DNA from: a virus
Reading direction: 5' to 3' (one strand)
Virus record (IMG/VR): IMGVR_UViG_3300032236_001226
Coordinates: 1 to 24,654 of that record
DNA length: 24,654 bases
Shown here: in pieces, positions 18,671 to 24,654 of the stretch
How positions within the stretch are numbered: the stretch's first letter is position 1
How the letters are laid out: every line of letters starts with the position of its first letter
Notes under the pieces: generated by a model
What the model was told of the DNA's origin: nothing
Databases searched by the model: none
Seen by the model: the letters and a program-made list of their open reading frames with translations, nothing else
Program-made: the position numbers and the translations under genes

Positions 18671-19220
18671 AGAGCTAATTGAAAATGCTTCTCACGACAT
18701 GTTTAATCCTGAGTTAAACTTTCAAATTGCACAAGAGTATGAAAGTATGGGTCAAACTGCAGCAGCAGTTTCATTTTATTTGAGAGCCGCCGAGTATGGA
18801 CATGACTCCCATCCATTAGTTGTCTATGCTTCCCTACTTAGAATGTCATTTTGCTTTGAAGATCAAACAGGTAGAGAACATACAGTTACTAATTGTTTAT
18901 TGCAAGCTATTCAATATATGCCAACAAGACCAGAAGGATATTTCTTGCTTTCCCGTTTTTATGAAAGATCTCAAAAATGGCAAGAATGTTATACATTTGC
19001 AGAGATAGGTTTGCAGAACGCAGGCAGGCTTGAAAAGCTCCCAGCCTATGTTGAATATGATGGATCTGTTTGTCTTTTATTTGAAAAAGCAGTTTCTGGA
19101 TGGTGGGTCGGGAGACAGCAAGAGTCCAAATCAATATTTAAAGACCTTCTAGAGCAAGATATACCAGACGGGTATCGTTCAACTATTGAATATAACTTAA
19201 AACTTATAGGTTCTAAATAA
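18657..19220 (+). CDS. TPR-like helical-repeat protein
   Basis: The protein has 187 residues with repeated helix pairs: NFQIAQEYESMGQTAAAVSF (about 20-39), PEGYFLLSRFYERSQKWQEC (about 91-110) and a third near the end. This resembles the TPR part often fused to glycosyltransferases (YxRAxEx...P.R.E.Y..LA.....). AGGAGG precedes the ATG and it overlaps the GH130-like gene by 14 nt, so the two products probably work together. Confidence 0.76.
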   Translation: MARIEELIENASHDMFNPELNFQIAQEYESMGQTAAAVSFYLRAAEYGHDSHPLVVYASLLRMSFCFEDQTGREHTVTNCLLQAIQYMPTRPEGYFLLSRFYERSQKWQECYTFAEIGLQNAGRLEKLPAYVEYDGSVCLLFEKAVSGWWVGRQQESKSIFKDLLEQDIPDGYRSTIEYNLKLIGSK

Positions 19221-19238
19221 CGGATTTTATAAGTATTT

Positions 19239-19247
19239 TGGTATACT
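19239..19247 (+). promoter_or_regulatory. extended -10 promoter of the fibre gene
   Basis: TGG then TATACT; predicted +1 near 19254, 3 nt before the ATG at 19257. No ribosome-binding site would be transcribed, so start would be near-leaderless. Confidence 0.48.
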
Positions 19248-19256
19248 TAGGATGTC

Positions 19257-21551
19257 ATGACAAGCAACCCTAGTAGTACGCCCAAGGGTTTTAGATACCC
19301 TATCTATTCAGATACACCAGATGTCCCTAGAGATTTAGGCAATCTGGCTTCCGACCTTGATGCATATTTAAGCGTAAATAAAGGTCCTGGTTACTTAGTC
19401 TACTCATATACCAATACAAATCTTTCAACAGGAACACAAACTTTTACTACACCAGTTGTAACAACCCCTGGCTCAACATTTAATCCCCAAGGCAGCGGTG
19501 CTTACATTGTTGGTGATCGTGTAAGAATAATCAATACTTCAAACACCTCTCAATTCCTTGAAGGAACTATTACTTCAGTTGTATCAAATACAAGTATTAC
19601 AGTAAATATATCTGTGGTAAGCGGATCTGGATCTTCTTCAACCTGGGTATTTTCTATTGCTGGATTGCAGGGCGTACAGGGTCCACAAGGAACGCAAGGT
19701 GTGCAAGGCGTACAAGGATTACAGGGTCCACAAGGAACTCAGGGCGTACAGGGAACACAAGGCATACAGGGCGTACAGGGTTTACAAGGTACTCAAGGCG
19801 TACAGGGAACACAAGGCGTACAGGGCGTACAGGGTTTACAAGGGCGTCAAGGAACGCAAGGTATACAAGGCATACAAGGACCTCAAGGAACGCAGGGTGT
19901 ACAGGGTCCACAAGGAACTCAGGGCGTACAGGGCTTACAGGGACCACAAGGCACTCAAGGAATTCAAGGTACACAAGGTGTGCAGGGAGTAGTTGGACCA
20001 GCAGGACCAGCAATTGCAATTACTCCAGTAGAAGCAGCAACTACAGGACCACTTCCAAATTCACCAACATATACGGCGGGAACACAAATAGGTGCTGATG
20101 GTGGTTATGGATATCAAGCTAAGCTTACAGCAACAACATATGGTGCATTAACAATTGATGGATATACTCCAACATTTGCAGATCTTAATGATAGAATTCT
20201 TGTTAAAGATCAAGTTGATCCAAAACAAAACGGTATTTATAATTTAATTCAAGGTGACTCAACACATTATTGGGTATTAACACGCACATCTGATTTTGAT
20301 AACTATGGAACAATTGAAGTTTCAACTGGAGTGTTTACTACAGTTTATGGTGGAACTTCAGGTTCTAATTTAGATACAACATGGATGATGGCAACACAAG
20401 ATGGCTCTGGAGTCAATGAAGGAATTGTAATTGGCACAGATCCAATAAACTGGTATAAAACAAATGGTGTTGCAATTCAGGGTATTCAGGGAACACAGGG
20501 TATTCAGGGACCGCAAGGAACTCAAGGTATTCAAGGAAACCAAGGACTACAAGGCTTTGGTTATGCACAGCTTCAAGGTGTTCAAGGCCCACAAGGTACA
20601 CAAGGCCCACAAGGCACACAGGGCGTACAAGGTACACAAGGTGTTCAAGGTATACAAGGACTCGGAACTCAAGGAATTCAGGGAATACAAGGAAATGCTT
20701 CAACTTATGCATTTGGCACTACCCCTCCATCATCCCCAGCAATTGGTCAATCATGGGTTAATACAAATGATGGAAGAACTTATGCATGGGATGGAACCGA
20801 ATGGTTTGAAACTTATGACAATTTAAGTGGAATTCAGGGTGTTCAAGGAATTCAAGGAGCTGCAACTGCAATTCCAGTAGCCACACAAGCTATTCAAGGA
20901 ATTGTATATGGCAATTCTTATGGAAGCAATATATCTTATGGGTTTAATGCAGGAAGTGACTTGACAAGCGGTTTGCAAAATGTAATTATCGGAATAAATG
21001 CAGGAACAAATTCAGGAAATGGCGTCTCTACTGGGAATAATAATATTGTTATTGGAAATTATGCACAAACATCAGGAAGCAACCAGTCTGGAGAAATAGT
21101 AATAGGAAATGGCGTTGAAGTTTTATTTAGAGTTCCAGGTGTAAATTTTATACTTTCATCAACAGGCTTACTACCCGCAAACTCTTCATCTACCGCCGCT
21201 TCTCCAGGATATATAGGTATGCCACAAAATCTTCAAAGTACATCATTTAACTTTGCAACCTACACCCTAGCATTGTCAGATATAGGAAAGCATATTTATA
21301 TAACTGGATCCGCCCCAGGAGAAACAATTTTCATTCCATCAAATGCATCTTTAGCGTTTCCAATAGGTTCAAATATAGCCGTTGTAAATATGTCAAGTGC
21401 AAATGCATCAATAGCAGTAATTAATGACAATCTTTATTTTGCAGGAACAACGGGAAATACTGGAGCAAGAACACTAGCTCCATATGGCGTAGCAACAATT
21501 CTTAAAATAGATTCAACATCATGGATAATTAGTGGAAATGGACTCTCGTAA
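19257..21551 (+). CDS. collagen-like tail fibre protein
   Basis: The protein has 764 residues. Order: N-terminal attachment-like domain (1-135, [20 protein letters not shown] then beta-rich); Gly-X-Gln collagen-like rod 1 (about 137-250, [10 protein letters not shown] repeats); a globular module (about 255-405) with [18 protein letters not shown]; rod 2 (about 407-481); a module with [21 protein letters not shown]; a short third rod near 525; a beta-helix-like part with NVIIGINAG and NNIVIGNYA repeats; and a C-terminal beta domain. Likely a trimeric receptor-binding fibre. Confidence 0.87.
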   Translation: MTSNPSSTPKGFRYPIYSDTPDVPRDLGNLASDLDAYLSVNKGPGYLVYSYTNTNLSTGTQTFTTPVVTTPGSTFNPQGSGAYIVGDRVRIINTSNTSQFLEGTITSVVSNTSITVNISVVSGSGSSSTWVFSIAGLQGVQGPQGTQGVQGVQGLQGPQGTQGVQGTQGIQGVQGLQGTQGVQGTQGVQGVQGLQGRQGTQGIQGIQGPQGTQGVQGPQGTQGVQGLQGPQGTQGIQGTQGVQGVVGPAGPAIAITPVEAATTGPLPNSPTYTAGTQIGADGGYGYQAKLTATTYGALTIDGYTPTFADLNDRILVKDQVDPKQNGIYNLIQGDSTHYWVLTRTSDFDNYGTIEVSTGVFTTVYGGTSGSNLDTTWMMATQDGSGVNEGIVIGTDPINWYKTNGVAIQGIQGTQGIQGPQGTQGIQGNQGLQGFGYAQLQGVQGPQGTQGPQGTQGVQGTQGVQGIQGLGTQGIQGIQGNASTYAFGTTPPSSPAIGQSWVNTNDGRTYAWDGTEWFETYDNLSGIQGVQGIQGAATAIPVATQAIQGIVYGNSYGSNISYGFNAGSDLTSGLQNVIIGINAGTNSGNGVSTGNNNIVIGNYAQTSGSNQSGEIVIGNGVEVLFRVPGVNFILSSTGLLPANSSSTAASPGYIGMPQNLQSTSFNFATYTLALSDIGKHIYITGSAPGETIFIPSNASLAFPIGSNIAVVNMSSANASIAVINDNLYFAGTTGNTGARTLAPYGVATILKIDSTSWIISGNGLS
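19665..19994 (+). repeat. collagen-like tandem repeat, rod 1
   Basis: DNA repeats of the form CAAGGNACNCAAGGNGTNCAGGG encode Gly-X-Gln triplets. The 9-nt unit is degenerate at third positions, but longer blocks (27-45 nt) are nearly identical, indicating repeated recombination. Confidence 0.85.
20476..20694 (+). repeat. collagen-like tandem repeat, rod 2
   Basis: Same Gly-X-Gln coding unit as 19665-19994, interrupted by FGYAQL. It is shorter, and Ile and Pro are frequent in the X position. Confidence 0.83.
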
Positions 21552-22387
21552 TGTCTGGCATAATTCAAGGCTTTATGAACTTCATACAAGCTGGATATCG
21601 TTCATTTAGTGATACCTTCAGTAGATTAACCTCTGGGTCTCTGGGTACTTCAAGTTCTGGCGGGATGTGGAAAGCAATAAAAGGAACTTGGTACTCAAAT
21701 AATGGTACTGCAAAAACAGATGATGCAGCAAGTAATTATTCAATTGCAGCAGCACAAATGGCTAGTTCACTTGTTACGCTTACCGCCCAAAATATATCTT
21801 TGGGTACAGGAATTTCATTTTTAATTGTTGACTCAAGCAACTGGTATGCAGCCGCAGTAGTTGAAAACGATTCATACACTTATGCTTATGCATACTCAAC
21901 AATAGGATCAAGCAGCGGCTCTGGAGTTTATTATTACTACTACACAACCTCTTATACTACTTCAACTCCAGTAACTATGAATGGAGGAAAATCGTATTAT
22001 TATCATTATGGAACTGCATATACAAGAGTAGGACCAATCGCACAAACATACTACTACACAACTTATTATCCATATACAGCATATGATAATGCTCCAACTT
22101 CAGCAGCTGTTACAAATTATTTAATTAATATTTATAATTCAGTTTCAGGAACAATCACATATGTGGCACAAAGTCTTTTACCAGGAATGGCTCGTTCTTT
22201 ATCAGTTGTAATACATGGAACTTCGGCAATTGCATCAGCCTATAGCGATAATGCTCAATATAACCAGATAGGCACTGCTGTTGCTTCAATCACACCCAAT
22301 AGCAATCTTCATGGTATTATTATAGTGCCGTCGGCACAAAATCAAGGCAATACAATAGGCCAATTCAATGCCTACGTAACAGGATAG
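21551..22387 (+). CDS. tyrosine-rich LamG-like minor tail protein
   Basis: The protein has 278 residues. The N-terminal half (SFSDTFSRLTSGSLGTSSSG, then MWKAIKGTWYSNNGTAKTDD) matches the opening of LamG/concanavalin-like jelly-roll domains on phage tails. Residues about 125-185 are extremely Tyr/Thr/Ser-rich (YYYYYTTSYTTSTP, YYYTTYYPYTAYDN), splitting the domain like a long insertion. The C-terminal part resumes beta strands (LHGIIIVPSAQNQG). It starts in a TAATG overlap with the fibre gene, so the two products are probably made together. Confidence 0.72.
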   Translation: MSGIIQGFMNFIQAGYRSFSDTFSRLTSGSLGTSSSGGMWKAIKGTWYSNNGTAKTDDAASNYSIAAAQMASSLVTLTAQNISLGTGISFLIVDSSNWYAAAVVENDSYTYAYAYSTIGSSSGSGVYYYYYTTSYTTSTPVTMNGGKSYYYHYGTAYTRVGPIAQTYYYTTYYPYTAYDNAPTSAAVTNYLINIYNSVSGTITYVAQSLLPGMARSLSVVIHGTSAIASAYSDNAQYNQIGTAVASITPNSNLHGIIIVPSAQNQGNTIGQFNAYVTG

Positions 22388-22403
22388 TAGATAGGAATTT
22401 TTT

Positions 22404-23087
22404 TTGAAAATAATTCAGTTTATACCAAGTCCAAATGTTTTGCCAAATCATAAGCAACCAGTTTCAATGAAAAGGCTAGTCCCAGACTGGTATAAAAATG
22501 CAGAAAGAACATATACTGATAAGCATGGCGAAGAATTTTTAGGATTAAAAACATGTGCACCATTTTTGGATGGATTAGTAGCTGGTTATGCTTTAGTGAC
22601 ACCTGTAGATATACATGTTTTTAAAAATGAAGAAGGAAATGTAGAGTTTAATTGGGAAGATTGTGGTTTTGATATAATTGGAGAAAGAAAAGGTCAGTCA
22701 GGGGAAACAATGCCAAGACCCGCAGGCCATGAATTGAATCATTTGGTTTGGGTCTGTCAATGGGGAATTAAAACTCCAAAAAATTATAGTATATTGGTAA
22801 CTCATCCATTAAATAGATTTGATCTTCCATTTACAACAATGTCAGCAATTGTGGATAGTGAAGTATTTTTAAATTGGGGCAATATTCCGTTTTTTATTAA
22901 AAAAGATTTTACAGGAGTTATCCCAGCAGGAACGCCAATTGCACAATTAATTCCAATTAAAATAGATAAGTGGATCTACACCCAGTCCTGGAATAAAACA
23001 AAAAAGGGGCTTGAATATGGTGAAATGTCAAGAAATGGCAGAGGGGTCTATAAAAGGTTTTGGAGAAAAGAAAAGGATTATTCATAA
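22404..23087 (+). CDS. conserved phage protein of unknown function (DUF6065-like)
   Basis: The protein has 227 residues with a TTG start (MKIIQFIPSPN; AGGA about 10 nt before). Segments LVPDWYKNAERTY, LGLKTCAPFLDGLVAGYALVTPVDI, HPLNRFDLPFTTMSAIVDSE, FTGVIPAGTPIAQLIPIK and KGLEY match a family seen in many phages, which I associate with DUF6065 (number uncertain). Function unknown; its place beside glycosyltransferases suggests sugar or surface modification. Confidence 0.75.
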   Translation: MKIIQFIPSPNVLPNHKQPVSMKRLVPDWYKNAERTYTDKHGEEFLGLKTCAPFLDGLVAGYALVTPVDIHVFKNEEGNVEFNWEDCGFDIIGERKGQSGETMPRPAGHELNHLVWVCQWGIKTPKNYSILVTHPLNRFDLPFTTMSAIVDSEVFLNWGNIPFFIKKDFTGVIPAGTPIAQLIPIKIDKWIYTQSWNKTKKGLEYGEMSRNGRGVYKRFWRKEKDYS

Positions 23088-23290
23088 TGCTTAATAGAAA
23101 AAAAATTGCTGAAAGAAAAGAACAGAAAAAAAATAAAAAGATTGAGCATCATGTAGCCCCAGTTAAATATCTTATTAAGCTTGGGATTGTTGTTGACGGG
23201 GAAGTTGTAGAATCATTTGCAGTTGACTCTAGAACCCTCGCCGCATTGTTTTTAAGTAATCCAGAGTTTGTTGATCTGACAGGAAAGTAA
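23087..23290 (+). CDS. small protein with basic N-terminus
   Basis: The protein has 67 residues. The first 25 are lysine-rich (MLNRKKIAERKEQKKNKKIE), the rest a small alpha/beta domain (YLIKLGIVVDGEVVESFAVD, then a helix). Start and stop are both TAATG overlaps with the neighbours, so all three genes are translated in concert. Function unknown. Confidence 0.75.
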   Translation: MLNRKKIAERKEQKKNKKIEHHVAPVKYLIKLGIVVDGEVVESFAVDSRTLAALFLSNPEFVDLTGK

Positions 23291-24267
23291 TGTCTATCTA
23301 TATATCAATTCCAACTTTTGTTGATAATCAGCTTGAGTTTACAATCAAAGATGCAATATCTATGGCGGACAATCCAAATGATATATCAATTGGTCTTTGT
23401 TTTATGGAAATAAATAGAGAGACAGAATACACAAACTTGTTTTTTAATACAAAGATATTACCCCTAATAGAAGACAAAAGAATTAGGTTTAAGCATTTTA
23501 AGGTAGGAGAGTATGTCCCGTCAGTAGGGTTTGGAAGAAATGCAGCTTTATCAATGTATGAAGGAGAAGATTATATTCTTCAAATTGATTCTCATACAAA
23601 GTTTGAAAAAGGCTGGGACTCAAAAATAATTAAAATGTTTAAAGAAGCACTAGAAGAGACCCAAAATGAAAAAACAGTACTTACTGCCTACCTTGGAGAT
23701 TATACTCATACAAACAAAGAAGGAAGAAGCTTAAATTATAACCAACCAATAGCTAAATATCCAATTATGTTGCCAGATTTTTGGAATGAGCTTCCTATAC
23801 CAAAATGGGGAGATTTTTCTTTAAGACAACCGCCATATATGCGTGATGAACTATATCTTCCATGTATAAAATTCAATGCACAGTTTGCTTTTTCTAATAA
23901 ACTTTTTTATGATGAATATGGTTTGCCAGAAGATATAATTTTTTGGGAAGAAGAAATAGTCCAAACAATGAACTTGCTTTACTCTGGCTTCTCTTTAGTA
24001 TTTCCAAATCAAATTTTACCGTTAACCCATTTATATTTTAATGATATAAGTCACGATGTTAATGATATTAATTATAGAGTCAGCGGGGCTAATCCAAGAG
24101 ATCTAGACGGAAAAGCTTATTTTGAAGGTGTAGCTGATTCATATAATCGCTTTATTGAAGATCCAGCTAATGTTGAAAAGATTAAAAAGTTTCATAAATA
24201 CACAAGGGTTCACCCAAAATATGGTGCATTTAAAGACGGTTATATCCCAAAACAGTATAACTATTAA
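23290..24267 (+). CDS. GT60-like (GT-A fold) glycosyltransferase
   Basis: The protein has 325 residues. SIYISIPTFVDNQLEFTIKD at the start, GRNAALSMYEGEDYILQIDS with the metal-binding D100-S-H102, and WEEEIVQTMNLLYSGFSLVFP with the acidic pair match the GlcNAc-transferase (Skp1-type, GT60) family. Such enzymes add sugars to hydroxyl groups of proteins. The tyrosine- and serine-rich tail proteins next to it are plausible acceptors. Starts in a TAATG overlap. Confidence 0.85.
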   Translation: MSIYISIPTFVDNQLEFTIKDAISMADNPNDISIGLCFMEINRETEYTNLFFNTKILPLIEDKRIRFKHFKVGEYVPSVGFGRNAALSMYEGEDYILQIDSHTKFEKGWDSKIIKMFKEALEETQNEKTVLTAYLGDYTHTNKEGRSLNYNQPIAKYPIMLPDFWNELPIPKWGDFSLRQPPYMRDELYLPCIKFNAQFAFSNKLFYDEYGLPEDIIFWEEEIVQTMNLLYSGFSLVFPNQILPLTHLYFNDISHDVNDINYRVSGANPRDLDGKAYFEGVADSYNRFIEDPANVEKIKKFHKYTRVHPKYGAFKDGYIPKQYNY

Positions 24268-24291
24268 ATCTGCCAGTAATTAAATAAGTAG

Positions 24292-24297
24292 TATAAT
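24292..24297 (+). promoter_or_regulatory. -10 element of the second fibre gene
   Basis: A perfect TATAAT followed directly by AGGAG and the ATG at 24307. The predicted +1 (24304) falls 3 nt before ATG, so the AGGAG would not be transcribed unless initiation occurs farther upstream. Confidence 0.45.
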
Positions 24298-24306
24298 AGG
24301 AGCATA

Positions 24307-24654
24307 ATGGCTATCAGTTTCCCGTCCTCGCCCGCCCTAAACCAACAGTACTCTTATAATGGACGTACTTGGAAATGGAATGGCGTTGCCTGGCAATCTG
24401 TAGGAACAGCACAAGGTCTTCAGGGTACACAAGGAATCCAAGGCGTCCAAGGCACACAAGGAACTCAAGGAATTCAGGGTTTGGGTTCACAAGGAATTCA
24501 GGGCTTACAGGGAACCCAGGGTCTTCAAGGCGTACAAGGTCCCCAAGGTACACAAGGTCTACAAGGCTTGCAAGGGCCTCAAGGAACACAGGGTCTGCAG
24601 GGAGTACAAGGTCCCCAAGGTACACAAGGTTTGCAAGGTGTGCAAGGCCCACAA
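24307..24654 (+). CDS. second collagen-like fibre protein, partial
   Basis: The frame is open to the window end (116 codons seen). Residues 1-33 form a small module ([25 protein letters not shown]) like the [11 protein letters not shown] module inside the 19257 fibre. From about residue 36 a Gly-X-Gln rod runs to the edge. The shared module and repeat suggest exchange between the two fibre genes. The C-terminus lies outside the window. Confidence 0.85.
   Translation, partial: MAISFPSSPALNQQYSYNGRTWKWNGVAWQSVGTAQGLQGTQGIQGVQGTQGTQGIQGLGSQGIQGLQGTQGLQGVQGPQGTQGLQGLQGPQGTQGLQGVQGPQGTQGLQGVQGPQ
24412..24654 (+). repeat. collagen-like tandem repeat of the second fibre
   Basis: Gly-X-Gln coding repeats, continuing past the window end; Leu and Val are more common in the X position than in rod 2. 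Confidence 0.83.

Noticed and set aside
19654-20019. Long open frames on both strands across the collagen-like rods (also 20413-20826 and 24314-24652)
   Set aside because: They are by-products of the repeated Gly-X-Gln codons in the true frame; their products are monotonous repeats such as LVCLVYLVFP with no start context.

Overview
The window is a piece of an AT-rich tailed double-stranded DNA phage genome. An actinobacterial host is my best guess, not a certainty. Support comes from a compact monomeric adenosylcobalamin-dependent ribonucleotide reductase, small-gene families I associate with actinophages (DUF932, MTRKDY and NHYPPVP types), and start codons sitting at or next to the predicted transcription start, as is common in actinobacteria. 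No capsid, terminase, portal or DNA polymerase gene is visible here.

Positions 1-11175 are an accessory (probably early) block read entirely on the minus strand. It holds about 40 tightly packed genes, mostly 18-110 codons, plus one tRNA-Asp. It reads as about 16 short transcription units. Thirteen or fourteen start at copies of the same 24-bp promoter: AATGTCAG, a fixed gap, then TGn and a TATAAT-like -10. Genes within units are commonly joined by TAATG stop/start overlaps. Intergenic gaps repeatedly carry a GC-rich composite repeat built around GGCGTGTCG. Products include many zinc-ribbon microproteins, three one-helix membrane microproteins, one small secreted peptide, a DUF932 protein, a YubB/Api92-like protein and two sets of paralogues. 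Most functions are unknown; host takeover and regulation are the general expectation for such blocks.

Positions 11176-11379 are a non-coding control region with GGACAT repeats and a promoter whose spacer is an inverted repeat. It drives a near-leaderless plus-strand zinc-finger gene (11380-11514). Facing it is a minus-strand lysis-like operon (14223 down to 11511): a secreted lytic transglycosylase, a zinc-ribbon protein, a permuted NlpC/P60-type hydrolase and three unknown proteins.

From 14303 rightwards everything is on the plus strand, from a divergent promoter region at 14224-14302. This half encodes a GT4-type glycosyltransferase, the ribonucleotide reductase, a small beta-sandwich tail-type protein, a GH130-like five-bladed-propeller enzyme with a helical-repeat partner, a 764-residue collagen-like fibre, a tyrosine-rich LamG-like tail protein, a conserved phage protein of unknown function, a small basic protein, a GT60-like glycosyltransferase, and the start of a second collagen-like fibre cut by the window end. 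Several of these genes have extended -10 promoters (TGnTAnANT). The set suggests receptor-binding fibres together with enzymes that could glycosylate the virion or remodel surface sugars.
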